Assembly: GCA_900316585.1 (NCBI GenBank)
Contig: ONDM01000005.1
Span: forward strand, 62,001 to 126,000
Direction: 5' to 3'
Source of the DNA: an uncultured Prevotellaceae bacterium
GTDB taxonomy: Bacteria; Bacteroidota; Bacteroidia; Bacteroidales; Bacteroidaceae
DNA: 64,000 nucleotides
Part shown: positions 54,146 to 63,508 of the stretch, piece after piece
Layout of the letters: every line of letters begins with the position of its first letter
Position numbering within the stretch: the stretch's first letter is position 1
Notes under the pieces: model-generated
What the model saw: only the letters and a program-made list of their open reading frames with translations
Database searches by the model: none
Told to the model about the DNA's origin: nothing
Program-made: the position numbers and the translations under genes

Positions 54146-56731
54146 CTAGTTACTGAAAACCAATTCGTCATATTCTGCATCAACCTGAATAGGGTGTTCT
54201 GAATTCACAGTTCCTGCCAATAACTTTTTACTTAAATCGTTCAATAAATAACGTTGAATAGCTCTTTTGACTGGTCGCGCTCCAAATTCTGGATCAAATC
54301 CAGCTTTAGCCAGACATTTGATAGCTTTGTCTGTAACCTCTAGTGTAATGTCATTTTCCTTCAACATTTTTATGACTTTGTCAATTTGTAGCTGGACAAT
54401 TTTCTCAATTTGCTCATTGTTCAATGGTGTGAACATGATAATTTCATCGATTCGGTTGAGAAACTCTGGACGGATGTTTTTCTTTAACATGCTCAGAACT
54501 TCGTTTTTTGTCTTTTCGATTATTTGTTCTTTATTGTTATCATTTATCTGTTCAAACTGACTCTGAATGTAACTACTACCCATATTACTTGTCATAATGA
54601 TAATGGTATTCTTGAAGTTCACAGTTCGTCCCTTATTATCCGTCAATCTACCATCATCTAATACTTGAAGTAAGATGTTGAACACATCTGGATGCGCTTT
54701 TTCTATTTCATCGAATAGAACCACTGAATATGGTTTGCGGCGAACAGCCTCTGTAAGTTGACCACCCTCATCATAACCGATGTATCCTGGAGGAGCTCCT
54801 ATAAGCCGACTTACACTGTGCTTTTCCTGGTATTCAGACATGTCAATTCGAGTCATTAATGATTCATCATTGAAAAGGTATTCAGCTAAGGCTTTTGCCA
54901 GCTCAGTTTTACCAACTCCTGTAGTTCCTAAGAAAATGAAGCTGCCGATAGGCCGTTTAGGATCTTGTAAACCAGCCCTGCTACGACGGACAGCATCACT
55001 GACTGCTTGTATAGCTTCATCTTGACCGATAACTCGTTTATGCAGTTCATCCTCAAGATTCAAAAGCTTTTCACGCTCACTCTGAAGCATTCTGTTTACA
55101 GGAATACCGGTCCAACGGCTCACGACATCAGCCACGTCTTCAGCGGTTACCTCTTCTTTAATCATTGCAGAATCACCTTGCTGTTCCTTCAGTTTCTTCT
55201 GGATTTCAGCTATTTCATTTTCCAGCCCTTTCAGCTTTCCATAACGTATTTCTGCGACTTTACCATAGTCTCCTTCACGTTCGGCACGTTCAGCTTCAAA
55301 TTTTAGCTGTTCTATGAGTTTCTTATTTTCTTGAATCTTATTTACTAGATTCTTCTCGCTTTGCCACTTTGCCTTGAACGAATTCTCTACTTCTTGGAGT
55401 TCTGCAATTTCCTTATTGAGTTGTGCTAACTTTGGCGCATCGTTCTCTCGCTTGATTGCTTCACGCTCAATTTCCAACTGTTTAAGGCGACGGCTTATTT
55501 CATCTAGATCTTCAGGAACTGAGTCACGTTCCATTCGAAGTTTTGCTGCAGCTTCATCCATTAAGTCGATAGCTTTATCTGGCAAGAAACGGTCAGTAAT
55601 ATATCTGTTACTTAGTTCAACTGCTGCAATTATGGCATCATCTTGGATACGAACCTTATGATGGTTCTCATATCGTTCTTTCAGGCCACGGAGGATACTG
55701 ATGCTGTTTGGAACATCAGGTTCATTGACCATCACAGTTTGGAAACGACGTTCCAGTGCCTTATCTTTCTCAAAATACTTCTGGTATTCATCCAAAGTGG
55801 TTGCACCAATGCTCCGTAATTCACCACGAGCCAGTGCAGGCTTCAGAATATTTGCAGCATCCATAGCGCCTTCTCCCTTACCAGCTCCTACCAAAGTATG
55901 AATTTCATCGATGAACAAGATTACATTTTCACTTTTGATAACCTCGTTTATGACAGCTTTCAGCCGTTCCTCAAATTCACCCTTATATTTTGCTCCAGCA
56001 ACCAGGGCACCCATATCTAGTGAATAAATCTGTTTATCTTTCAGGTTCTCTGGTACATCGCCTCGGATGATTCGGTGAGCAAGTCCTTCCACAATTGCAG
56101 TCTTACCAGTACCGGGCTCACCTATCAATATAGGGTTGTTCTTGGTACGGCGACTTAAAATTTGAAGTACTCTACGAATTTCATCATCACGGCCTATAAC
56201 AGGATCAAGTTTACCATTCCTAGCTTGCTCACACAAGTTTATGGCATATTTACTAAGAGACTGGTAAGATTCTTCGCTAGATTTGGATGTGACCTTTGTC
56301 CCCTTTCTTAATTCCTGAATTGCTGATTTGAGTTCCTTTTCAGTCATGCCTGTATCTCTTAAAATAGAAGAGACAGACGACTTGACATTGAATAGAGCCA
56401 AAAGTACAGCCTCGATGGATACGAATTCATCACCCATTTCCTTGGCATAATCTTCAGATTTCTGAAGAACGGCATTTGCATCCCTACTTAAGTAAGGATC
56501 ACCTCCCTGAACCTTAGGCAAACTCATCATCTGATGATTCAGCAAGGTTGTCAGTTGTTGAATATTCACACCTAATTTTTGGAAAATATAGTTGGTGACA
56601 TTCTCACCAATCTTCATGATTCCACAAATCAAGTGCTCAGGCTCAATAGCCTGTTGGCCATTCCGTTGAGCAAGATTCACTGCTTCTTGAATAGCTTCTT
56701 GTACTTTGATTGTAAAATTTTCGAAGTTCAT
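54146..56731 (-). CDS. clpB: ATP-dependent disaggregase ClpB
   Basis: An 861-residue AAA+ chaperone that resolves protein aggregates with DnaK. It has the N-domain (~1-145), first AAA+ module (Walker [14 protein letters not shown] near 205, Walker [15 protein letters not shown]), coiled-coil middle domain (~405-530), and second AAA+ module ([14 protein letters not shown] near 605, [13 protein letters not shown]). The C-terminal [19 protein letters not shown] is the family end. The upstream region shows neither a CIRCE element nor an evident -7 box. Confidence 0.98.
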   Translation of the reverse strand: MNFENFTIKVQEAIQEAVNLAQRNGQQAIEPEHLICGIMKIGENVTNYIFQKLGVNIQQLTTLLNHQMMSLPKVQGGDPYLSRDANAVLQKSEDYAKEMGDEFVSIEAVLLALFNVKSSVSSILRDTGMTEKELKSAIQELRKGTKVTSKSSEESYQSLSKYAINLCEQARNGKLDPVIGRDDEIRRVLQILSRRTKNNPILIGEPGTGKTAIVEGLAHRIIRGDVPENLKDKQIYSLDMGALVAGAKYKGEFEERLKAVINEVIKSENVILFIDEIHTLVGAGKGEGAMDAANILKPALARGELRSIGATTLDEYQKYFEKDKALERRFQTVMVNEPDVPNSISILRGLKERYENHHKVRIQDDAIIAAVELSNRYITDRFLPDKAIDLMDEAAAKLRMERDSVPEDLDEISRRLKQLEIEREAIKRENDAPKLAQLNKEIAELQEVENSFKAKWQSEKNLVNKIQENKKLIEQLKFEAERAEREGDYGKVAEIRYGKLKGLENEIAEIQKKLKEQQGDSAMIKEEVTAEDVADVVSRWTGIPVNRMLQSEREKLLNLEDELHKRVIGQDEAIQAVSDAVRRSRAGLQDPKRPIGSFIFLGTTGVGKTELAKALAEYLFNDESLMTRIDMSEYQEKHSVSRLIGAPPGYIGYDEGGQLTEAVRRKPYSVVLFDEIEKAHPDVFNILLQVLDDGRLTDNKGRTVNFKNTIIIMTSNMGSSYIQSQFEQINDNNKEQIIEKTKNEVLSMLKKNIRPEFLNRIDEIIMFTPLNNEQIEKIVQLQIDKVIKMLKENDITLEVTDKAIKCLAKAGFDPEFGARPVKRAIQRYLLNDLSKKLLAGTVNSEHPIQVDAEYDELVFSN

Positions 56732-56864
56732 AGTTAAATCTCCTTTTTTATTTTTATTGGTTTATGACTTTTCAATATCAAAACCTTTACCAAGTGTAAT
56801 AATGTGTCAAATTGTCCTATTTCAAAGGAGAAAAACGCTCTTTTTTATGAAAAAATGTCTTGAT

Positions 56865-56897
56865 TTTGAAAATTTAAAATAAGTTTTTGTAACTTTG
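56865..56897 (+). promoter_or_regulatory. Promoter of corA
   Basis: TTTG (56865-56868), a 21-nt spacer and TAACTTTG (56890-56897), giving a leader of about 120 nt. Confidence 0.7.
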
Positions 56898-56912
56898 CAG
56901 TTAGTTTAATCA

Positions 56913-57020
56913 ATGTTGAACATTTATGGACGATTATTACCCGGAAAATTACAAACGCTAAGGGACAGAGGATGCGCAATTCCAATCCTCCGTCTCTCTA
57001 AATTTATGGAGGAATTTTAA
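56913..57020 (+). CDS. Possible 35-codon leader ORF upstream of corA
   Basis: ATG at 56913 opens a 35-codon frame, beginning MLNIYGRLLPGK and ending SKFMEEF, whose stop TAA (57018-57020) lies 2 bases before the corA ATG; the frame runs through the GGAGGA. It could couple translation to corA. It overlaps the shorter ORF at 56926 in another frame, so at most one is likely to matter. There is no Shine-Dalgarno, and coding status is unproven. Confidence 0.3.
   Translation: MLNIYGRLLPGKLQTLRDRGCAIPILRLSKFMEEF
56926..56961 (+). CDS. Possible 11-codon leader peptide MDDYYPENYKR upstream of corA
   Basis: An ATG-to-TAA mini-ORF in the corA leader. It has acidic residues at positions 2-3 and a Pro-Glu pair, the type of nascent sequence known to destabilise ribosomes at low Mg2+ in enterobacterial mgtL-type leaders. 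The stop lies 6 bases before the GAGGAT arm of the leader hairpin, so a ribosome at the stop would cover that arm. It is too short for statistics; the case rests on position and composition. Confidence 0.35.
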   Translation: MDDYYPENYKR

Positions 57021-57022
57021 AC

Positions 57023-57949
57023 ATGCGCAAATACTGGAACATAGCAGGAGGGCTGCGTCCACTGGAAGAACCTACTTCTAATAGTTGGATTCAGGTTACT
57101 TGTCCTTCGGCAGAAGACTGCCAATATCTGGAAAACGAGATCAAGATTCCAGATTATTTTCTGAATGACATTGCTGATATTGAAGAGCGTTCTCGTTATG
57201 AAATTGACGAGGGTTGGTATTTGATTATCTTGCGTATTCCTTATGCAAAGGAAATACCATCAAGAACGCCATTTACTACCATACCTCTTGGTATCATAAT
57301 AAAGAATAGTCTGATTATTACAGTCTGTAACTTTGAAACAGATATGATGAATGATTTTCTGATTCATCAGCAGCGTCGTGGGGTGGGTATAGCTGACCCA
57401 CCAGAAATGGTGTTCCGTCTGTTCTTGTCATCAGCTGTATGGTATCTGAAGCGATTGAAGCAAATCAGTACCTTAATAGAGCAGTACAAGCGTTCATTGG
57501 ATCACAACATTGATAATGTTGACTTGATTAATTTCTCTCGTCTTCAGGATAGTTTGACTTATTTTGTCACCTCTATTCGTGGTAATGAAACGTTGCTTTC
57601 CAAATTGAAATTCCGTTTGCCTATAGATGAGCTTGATGCAGATTTGATTGAGGACGTGAATATTGAGATGAATCAGGCCCGAGAGACCACTTCAATTTAT
57701 TCCAATATTTTGGATTCCACTATGGATACATATGCCAATATCATTAATAATAACATGAGTCAGGTAATGCGTACTCTTACTGGCATTTCCTTGATTCTGA
57801 TGGTGCCTACATTGATAACCAGTGCTTTTGGTATGAATCTGGTTAACAGTATGGAAAATGATTGGTGGGGTTTTGGTCTTGTAGTCATTGTCTCTATTAT
57901 TATAACAGTAGCTTTCTATTGGTTCTTCCGTAGCCGAAAATTCTTATAG
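57023..57949 (+). CDS. corA: CorA-family magnesium transporter
   Basis: A 308-residue pentameric Mg2+ (or Co2+/Ni2+) channel. The cytoplasmic N-terminal domain (~1-235) has long helices, and two C-terminal transmembrane helices follow (~247-268 and ~284-303). The signature GMN is at 270-272 (SAFGMNLVNSMEND). The last residues RSRKFL form the basic tail. The GGAGGA Shine-Dalgarno 9 nt before ATG and the structured leader suggest translational control. It is followed after 2 bases by the conserved gene at 57952. Confidence 0.93.
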   Translation: MRKYWNIAGGLRPLEEPTSNSWIQVTCPSAEDCQYLENEIKIPDYFLNDIADIEERSRYEIDEGWYLIILRIPYAKEIPSRTPFTTIPLGIIIKNSLIITVCNFETDMMNDFLIHQQRRGVGIADPPEMVFRLFLSSAVWYLKRLKQISTLIEQYKRSLDHNIDNVDLINFSRLQDSLTYFVTSIRGNETLLSKLKFRLPIDELDADLIEDVNIEMNQARETTSIYSNILDSTMDTYANIINNNMSQVMRTLTGISLILMVPTLITSAFGMNLVNSMENDWWGFGLVVIVSIIITVAFYWFFRSRKFL

Positions 57950-57951
57950 CC

Positions 57952-58530
57952 ATGGAACAGAAAATGCAATGGAGTGAAAATGTGATCTTGGTTGATGCTG
58001 ATTTCTTGGATTCATTGGTTCAGGATTTCATCACTAATTTTGAACGCATGATTAACCGTCCTTTAGGAAAACTTGATTTATGCCATTGGTTAGATTGTTT
58101 GCTATTGGATGTGGAGGTAAAAGAAGGAGAGCATGATAATTTCGTTGCATTTCTTCACAAAAAAGGGAATAAGGGTCTGAAGTTTGTTAATCCGGGAGAT
58201 TTTAAGGAATTTTTAAGCGAAAAGGCATTCAAGGATCGTCTAGGTGAATTTTCTTTGGGAAGTTTCCCAATTGAAGACATTGTTTCCAGAGGCGAATTTA
58301 TGAACGACGCCTTAAAGGCAGCGATGGAATCAGATAAGACTCAACATATCTTGGTCATTGCTGATATGGATGCTTATGGAACTCAAATTTGTAAAACAGC
58401 AAATGGTGAGACGAAAGCTCAGGTTACACTTTTCACCATGAGACTTATACCTTCTGGAAAATATAAGCAGCAAATATTAGGTTACTCTGTAATGAGTGGG
58501 TTAGGTATTCGTTCTGATGAACTAAAATAA
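57952..58530 (+). CDS. Conserved Bacteroidales hypothetical protein, 192 aa
   Basis: A soluble 192-residue protein with no signal or membrane segment. I do not recognise a characterised family; databases may list it as a DUF specific to the order. The C-terminal half (HILVIADMDAYGTQICKTANGETKAQVTLFTMRLIPSGKYKQQILGYSVMSGLGIRSDEL) is beta-rich, and DMDAYG could be a metal or nucleotide site, though this is a guess. It starts 2 bases after corA, so it is cotranslated with the transporter. Confidence 0.75.
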   Translation: MEQKMQWSENVILVDADFLDSLVQDFITNFERMINRPLGKLDLCHWLDCLLLDVEVKEGEHDNFVAFLHKKGNKGLKFVNPGDFKEFLSEKAFKDRLGEFSLGSFPIEDIVSRGEFMNDALKAAMESDKTQHILVIADMDAYGTQICKTANGETKAQVTLFTMRLIPSGKYKQQILGYSVMSGLGIRSDELK

Positions 58531-58558
58531 AAAGGATGGGGCTTTCCCCATCCTTTTC
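58529..58558. terminator. Bidirectional terminator between the corA operon and recA
   Basis: GGATGGGG pairs with CCCCATCC (58534-58553) between A and T runs. Confidence 0.85.
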
Positions 58559-58563
58559 TAGTT

Positions 58564-59640
58564 TTATGCTTCAGGTTCTTCTTGGAACTCATCATCGGCA
58601 TCGGCACTGGATATAACTTCTGAAGGATTTCCAACAATTATATCCATAATTTTCTTTTCAATTTCATCGGCTAATTCTGGATTATCTTGAAGCAGTTTCT
58701 TTACTGCGTCACGGCCCTGAGCTAACTTGTTACCATCATAGCTAAACCAGGAACCACTCTTCTTAATTATGCCGTTGTCGACACCTAAATCAATGATTTC
58801 ACCAATTTTACTGATGCCTTCTCCGAAGGTGATTTCAAATTCACATTTACGGAATGGTGGTGCGACTTTGTTTTTGACAACTTTTACACGGACCTGATTA
58901 CCAATAACTTGATCTCCATCTTTCAGACTCGTTACACGGCGGATATCTAAACGAACGCTTGCATAGAATTTCAGCGCATTTCCACCAGTAGTGGTTTCAG
59001 GGTTGCCAAACATAATCCCTATTTTCTCACGAAGTTGGTTTATAAAGATACAGGTAGTACGAGTCTTGCTGATGGTAGCAGTCAGTTTTCGCAAAGCCTG
59101 GCTCATTAGGCGTGCCTGCAAACCGACTTTATTATCACCCATATCGCCCTCAATTTCTGCTTTAGGGGTTAAAGCTGCTACAGAGTCGATAACAATAATA
59201 TCAATAGCAGAAGAACGGATCAATTGATCTGCTATCTCTAATGCCTGTTCTCCGTTATCTGGTTGAGAGATCCAAAGGTTATCAACATCCACGCCAAGTT
59301 TAGCCGCATAAAAGCGGTCAAATGCATGTTCTGCGTCAATGAAGGCAGCGATACCGCCAGCCTTTTGGGCCTCGGCTATAGCGTGAATAGCCAATGTGGT
59401 TTTACCTGATGATTCAGGACCGTAAATCTCAATAATTCTGCCGCGTGGATATCCACCTACGCCAAGGGCTGCATTAAGACCTAGTGAACCGGTTGGAATT
59501 ACGTCTACATGCTCTACGTGCTCATCGCCCATACGCATGATAGACCCTTTTCCAAAGTTCTTTTCAATTTTGTCCATAGCAGCCTGCAGGGCTTTGAGCT
59601 TTTCGTTTCCTGCAGTGTTCATCACTTCTTTTTTTGCCAT
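58564..59640 (-). CDS. recA: Recombinase RecA
   Basis: A 358-residue recombinase and SOS co-protease. Walker A is [11 protein letters not shown], followed by [29 protein letters not shown], the Walker B/L1 region and loop L2 ([31 protein letters not shown]). The acidic C-terminal tail ([13 protein letters not shown]) is typical. It is 31 bp downstream of the saccharopine-dehydrogenase-like gene and probably shares its promoter. No SOS box was identified. Confidence 0.98.
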   Translation of the reverse strand: MAKKEVMNTAGNEKLKALQAAMDKIEKNFGKGSIMRMGDEHVEHVDVIPTGSLGLNAALGVGGYPRGRIIEIYGPESSGKTTLAIHAIAEAQKAGGIAAFIDAEHAFDRFYAAKLGVDVDNLWISQPDNGEQALEIADQLIRSSAIDIIVIDSVAALTPKAEIEGDMGDNKVGLQARLMSQALRKLTATISKTRTTCIFINQLREKIGIMFGNPETTTGGNALKFYASVRLDIRRVTSLKDGDQVIGNQVRVKVVKNKVAPPFRKCEFEITFGEGISKIGEIIDLGVDNGIIKKSGSWFSYDGNKLAQGRDAVKKLLQDNPELADEIEKKIMDIIVGNPSEVISSADADDEFQEEPEA

Positions 59641-59671
59641 GTAATAAAGTTAAAATTTTGTGTGATAATTA

Positions 59672-60898
59672 TTAGAGCTCCAAATCACCTCCGAAGACCT
59701 CATGCCAAGGAAGACCTTGTTTGTTGAGCTGCTCCATGAATGGATCTGGATCAAAGTTTTCTACATTCCATACACCTGGTTTTTTCCAAATACCTTTCAG
59801 GAACATCATAGCTCCAATCATGGCAGGTACACCAGTGGTATAACTTACACCTTGCATGCCTGTTTCCAAATAGGCTGCATGATGTGAACAATTGTTGTAG
59901 ACATAATAGGTCTGTTCCTTTCCATCTTTCAGACCACGGATACGGCAACCTATAGATGTTTCGCCTTCATAGTTCTCACCCAAATCTTGTGGATTAGGTA
60001 GGACTGCCTTCAAGAACTGTAAAGGTACAATTTTCACTTTTGCTGTTTTTGTAGGGTCTTCAGCCAATGGTGCTTCATAGGTTACTTCATCAATGCGAGA
60101 CATGCCAATGTTTTGAATGACATCCAGATAAGTCAGATACTGCTGACCGAAAGTCATCCAGAAGCGTGCACGCTTGATGGTTGGGTAGTTCAGGACTAAA
60201 GACTCTAATTCCTCATGGTGAAGCAAATAACTTTCACGAGGACCGATGTTTGGATAAGTAAGTGGCTTGTGAATAGCCATTGGTTCTGTTTCAATCCACT
60301 CACCATCTTCATAGTATTGTCCCTTTTGGGTAATCTCACGGATGTTAATCTCTGGGTTGAAATTTGTAGCGAAAGCTTTATGATGGTTGCCCGCATTACA
60401 GTCTACAATATCCAGGTATTGAATTTCATCAAAATGATGTTTAGCTGCATATGCAGTGTAAACACCACTTACTCCTGGGTCAAAACCACATCCCAGTATG
60501 GCTGTCAGACCAGCTTTTTCGAAACGCTCTTTAAAAGCCCATTGCCAACTATATTCAAAGTGAGCGACGTCCTTCGGTTCATAGTTTGCTGTGTCTAGAT
60601 AATTGCATCCAGTCTGGAGGCAAGCTTCCATGATGGTCAGATCTTGGTAAGGCAATGCCAAGTTCATGACTATGTCTGGCTTATAGTCGCTAAGAAGTTT
60701 AACTAATTCTTCTACGGAGTCTGCATCTACTTTTGCAGTCTTAATGTTTGGATTACCAATCGCTTTGACTATAGCATCGCATTTAGCCTTTGTCCTACTG
60801 GCAATCATAATCTCTGTAAACACATCGGGATTCTGTGCTACCTTGTGTGCTGCGACAGTAGCAACTCCACCTGCTCCAATAATTAATACTCTTCCCAT
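59672..60898 (-). CDS. Saccharopine dehydrogenase-family enzyme, probable carboxynorspermidine dehydrogenase
   Basis: About 408 residues from ATG 60898 (MGRVLIIGAGGVATVAAHKVAQNP), a clear NAD(P)-binding Rossmann start. The extension to 60940 would cross the -7 box TACCTTTG (complement of 60923-60930). Blocks such as NLALPYQDLTIMEACLQTGCNYLDTANYEP and ILGCGFDPGVSGVYTAYA place it in the LYS9/carboxynorspermidine dehydrogenase branch, which in Bacteroides makes carboxyspermidine for spermidine synthesis. The decarboxylase partner is not in the window. It is 31 bp upstream of recA. Confidence 0.87.
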   Translation of the reverse strand: MGRVLIIGAGGVATVAAHKVAQNPDVFTEIMIASRTKAKCDAIVKAIGNPNIKTAKVDADSVEELVKLLSDYKPDIVMNLALPYQDLTIMEACLQTGCNYLDTANYEPKDVAHFEYSWQWAFKERFEKAGLTAILGCGFDPGVSGVYTAYAAKHHFDEIQYLDIVDCNAGNHHKAFATNFNPEINIREITQKGQYYEDGEWIETEPMAIHKPLTYPNIGPRESYLLHHEELESLVLNYPTIKRARFWMTFGQQYLTYLDVIQNIGMSRIDEVTYEAPLAEDPTKTAKVKIVPLQFLKAVLPNPQDLGENYEGETSIGCRIRGLKDGKEQTYYVYNNCSHHAAYLETGMQGVSYTTGVPAMIGAMMFLKGIWKKPGVWNVENFDPDPFMEQLNKQGLPWHEVFGGDLEL

Positions 60899-60964
60899 TT
60901 CTTTTTCGTTTTTATGCATTGGCAAAGGTAATAAAAACAAATCTTTTCCCCAAAGAAAATAGCT

Positions 60965-62869
60965 TTAGAATTTATTGGTTCCAAACCATCTTTCACGTAG
61001 AAGATGAGCTGCCATCTTAGGACGACGGTTCTGTGTGAATACACCCTTCAAATTCATACCATCGACTCGCATAATAGCTTGTGCTGTGCGGAAATCTGCA
61101 AAGTTCCAAATATGCATGCCAAAAATGTATTCTTTTGAGTTAGCTACATCCAAATACATGTTTATCATTTTCTTTTGGTATTCTTCTGTAAAGATTTCAT
61201 CTTCGGTTCCGTGGCTTCCTGCTATGGCATCGGCTCCAAATTCAGTTAGTAAAATAGGCTTCTTGAATTGTTCGTGAATTTTATCCAGTTCACCATTCAG
61301 ATAAGCACGTGCCATATTAAAATTGCCTACATTAGTGTACCACCCATAATAGCGGTTCAGGAAGATAACATCACAATCTGTCATCCAGTCATACGGACCT
61401 CCCATGACACAGGCGAAACTAGTCAGACGAGTCGGATCAATTTCCTTTGCCTTCTTCATTAATCCACTGAGCGTCTTTCTTCCTTCTGATACTTCTTTCT
61501 GGGTGGCTTCACTTATACTTCCACGAAAAGTTGCAGCGAGATCTTTTATGCTTGGCTCATTAGCTACACTCCAAGCTATGACGGAAGGGTGATTCTTATC
61601 TCGGCTTATTACTTCCTTCAATGCAAATTCTGCTTGCTTGTATCTTTTTTCGATAGCCTCATCTCCATCGAAGAAAACAAGTCCCACAGCGGGGGTCTCA
61701 TCAATGATCAAGAATCCTTCTTTGTCAGCCATTTCGTAATATTCTTCACTATATGGATAGTGAGAAGTGCGGAATGAGTTGGCTCCAAGCCACTTCATCA
61801 AGCTATAGTCTTTAACCATGACAGGCAGGGTAGTCGCACGACCGAAAATAGGGAAATCCTCGTGTTTACCAAAGCCTTTCAACAGGATTGGCTCATCGTT
61901 CAGCAACACTTGTGTTTGAGTGACTTTAATGGTTCTTATGCCAGTTTCTAAGGTACAGACATCGGCAGGTGATTTCTTATTGCCTAAATATACGGTTACC
62001 TCGTAAAGAGCAGGATTTTTAGGAGACCAAAGTTCAACATTCGGAATGTCAGCTTTAACTTCAGCCAGATTGTTTCGGAGTGAAAAAGGAACATCTTTGT
62101 TGACGCCATGACCTTTTATGTTCAAGACACCTTTACTTACATTCCCTTCTTTTTCTATCAGTACAGAAAGTTTTCCAACGTTCCCTTCGAAACCTGTTTG
62201 TATGGTTATATCTTTTATTGCTGCATTTTGAGGAACGCTGTACAAATATACTTTACGGCTCAAACCGGCATATGGAAAGAAATCGTAGTTTGATGCAGGG
62301 AAATTAGAAAAACTGCCACCTTCGACATTTCCATTAGGAATCCGGTCTGGCTTTAATTCATTTTCAACTTCAATTGTGATGCGATTCTTTTCACCCCACT
62401 TAATCTTGTCGCTGATATTAAAGGCGAAAGGTAAATGTCCGCCTTCATGTTGCCCTACAGCTATACCGTTTATCCACAGTTTTGACATATAAACAGCAGA
62501 TCCTATGCGGATATAAACTTTGTCGTTTTTCCAGCTTTCTGGAATATTGGTTTCAACTTCATACCAGGCTGTTCCTAAATAATTATGGTCACCTTCATGC
62601 TGATCATTCCAGCTTCCGGGAACTGCAATTTGCTCGGCATTGGTCAGACCATTAAACCATTGTTCGCTTTCTCCAATATTCTTTTCATCTTTCTTGAATT
62701 GCCAGATACCAGATATATCCAACATGTTACGGCAGGCGTTCTGTTGAGGGTACAATGCGATGTCTTTAGGATTTGCTTGGGCAAATTCTTGGGAGTAACT
62801 TTTGGTGATTCCAAAGCTCATGCATAAGATGAATGCAATGTAGGAGCAAATAAGTCTCTTATTTTTCAT
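60965..62869 (-). CDS. Secreted GH2 beta-glucuronidase
   Basis: A 634-residue glycoside hydrolase family 2 enzyme with a signal peptide (ending around SYSQ, residue ~27). The order is a jelly-roll sugar-binding domain (~40-210), an immunoglobulin-like domain (~215-315) and a TIM barrel (~320-634). The acid/base Glu is E438 in WSVANEPS and the nucleophile E543 in LLTEFGADA. The NxK pair that recognises the glucuronate carboxylate is N606/K608, and NRYYGWY and WNFADF are as in E. coli GUS, so beta-glucuronidase is favoured over galactosidase. It is monocistronic with a -7 box TATCTTTG (complement of 62894-62901) and no SusCD pair nearby. Confidence 0.93.
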   Translation of the reverse strand: MKNKRLICSYIAFILCMSFGITKSYSQEFAQANPKDIALYPQQNACRNMLDISGIWQFKKDEKNIGESEQWFNGLTNAEQIAVPGSWNDQHEGDHNYLGTAWYEVETNIPESWKNDKVYIRIGSAVYMSKLWINGIAVGQHEGGHLPFAFNISDKIKWGEKNRITIEVENELKPDRIPNGNVEGGSFSNFPASNYDFFPYAGLSRKVYLYSVPQNAAIKDITIQTGFEGNVGKLSVLIEKEGNVSKGVLNIKGHGVNKDVPFSLRNNLAEVKADIPNVELWSPKNPALYEVTVYLGNKKSPADVCTLETGIRTIKVTQTQVLLNDEPILLKGFGKHEDFPIFGRATTLPVMVKDYSLMKWLGANSFRTSHYPYSEEYYEMADKEGFLIIDETPAVGLVFFDGDEAIEKRYKQAEFALKEVISRDKNHPSVIAWSVANEPSIKDLAATFRGSISEATQKEVSEGRKTLSGLMKKAKEIDPTRLTSFACVMGGPYDWMTDCDVIFLNRYYGWYTNVGNFNMARAYLNGELDKIHEQFKKPILLTEFGADAIAGSHGTEDEIFTEEYQKKMINMYLDVANSKEYIFGMHIWNFADFRTAQAIMRVDGMNLKGVFTQNRRPKMAAHLLRERWFGTNKF

Positions 62870-62947
62870 AGTAACGGTAGTTTTTGTTTGTTACAAAGAT
62901 AGTCATAATCCTTGGATTATTTATTAAAATAGAGAGAATTTTGGATA

Positions 62948-62981
62948 CAAAAAAAGAACCAGATAAATATCTGATTCTTTT
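62948..62981 (-). terminator. Terminator downstream of tRNA-Gly
   Basis: On the minus strand GAATCAGAT pairs with ATCTGGTTC and a T run follows. Confidence 0.7.
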
Positions 62982-62983
62982 AG

Positions 62984-63056
62984 AGCGGAAGACGGGGCTC
63001 AAACCCGCGACCCCCAGCTTGGAAGGCTAGTGCTCTATCGACTGAGCTACTTCCGC
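62984..63056 (-). tRNA. tRNA-Gly (TCC)
   Basis: A 73-nt cloverleaf. Acceptor GCGGAAG pairs with CTTCCGC, the anticodon loop CTTCCAA gives TCC, and the T-loop is TTTGAGC. It is cotranscribed with tRNA-Tyr 13 bp upstream. Confidence 0.93.
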
Positions 63057-63069
63057 AACCTTATGAAAG

Positions 63070-63152
63070 TGGGCACAGATGGATTCGAACCACCGAAGGC
63101 GAAAGCCAGCAGATTTACAGTCTGCCCCATTTGGCCACTCTGGAATATGCCC
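63070..63152 (-). tRNA. tRNA-Tyr (GTA)
   Basis: An 83-nt class II tRNA with a long variable arm. Acceptor GGGCATA pairs with TGTGCCC, the anticodon loop contains TGTAAA with anticodon GTA, and the T-loop is TTCGAAT. Confidence 0.94.
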
Positions 63153-63186
63153 GACAATTCAAAATTGTTTTTCTAAATTGCGGATG

Positions 63187-63217
63187 CAAAGATACGACAT
63201 TTTTTGGAACTTCCAAA
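63187..63217 (-). promoter_or_regulatory. Promoter of the tRNA-Tyr/tRNA-Gly unit
   Basis: Minus-strand TTTG (complement of 63214-63217), a 19-nt spacer and TATCTTTG (complement of 63187-63194). Confidence 0.7.
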
Positions 63218-63337
63218 CATTTTTCAATTTTTATTTTTGGGAATTGTGTAGGGCTTCTTCCGAAATAATGACAAATAGTGCATCTATAAAATGACCATAA
63301 TGACCAGGGCTATTTGACCGCTTTCTGGCAAAAATCA

Positions 63338-63377
63338 TTTCCCTAACTGGAGAAAAATTTTTCCTCAGTTAGGGAAA
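63338..63377. repeat. Near-perfect 40-bp palindrome
   Basis: TTTCCCTAACTG (63338-63349) and CAGTTAGGGAAA (63366-63377) flank GAAAAATTTTTC (63352-63363), all centred at 63357.5. It lacks a useful loop and lies in a ~355-bp gap that otherwise holds only the tRNA promoter and a terminator. It may be a dispersed intergenic repeat or extrude as a hairpin. Confidence 0.55.
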
Positions 63378-63450
63378 AAAATCCTGCCTTCTAATCCCTC
63401 TCTATCGCATTTCAGCTATTCTTCCTTCTTTCTAGTGAAAATACTTTACA

Positions 63451-63487
63451 AAAAGAAGAGGGCAGAAATAAATTCCGCCCTCTTCTA
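63451..63487 (-). terminator. Terminator of the TPR gene
   Basis: On the minus strand AGAAGAGGGC pairs with GCCCTCTTCT (arms 63477-63486 and 63454-63463) and a T run follows. Confidence 0.8.
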
Positions 63488-63508
63488 ATTATGATGATTG
63501 AATTCAAC

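Larger units (their letters stand above)
56902..57022 (+). promoter_or_regulatory. corA leader with alternative hairpins around the Shine-Dalgarno
   Basis: Three segments can pair in two exclusive ways. GAGGAT (56968-56973) pairs with ATCCTC (56985-56990), supported by an outer GAC/GTC pairing; alternatively TCCTCC (56986-56991) pairs with the Shine-Dalgarno GGAGGA (57008-57013). The first fold frees the ribosome-binding site and the second hides it. A strong GGAGGA is itself unusual in Bacteroidetes. Upstream small ORFs (56926-56961 and 56913-57020) could decide which fold forms. Confidence 0.5.

Noticed and set aside
56732..56830. CIRCE or other heat-shock operator upstream of clpB
   Set aside because: No TTAGCACTC-type inverted repeat is present.
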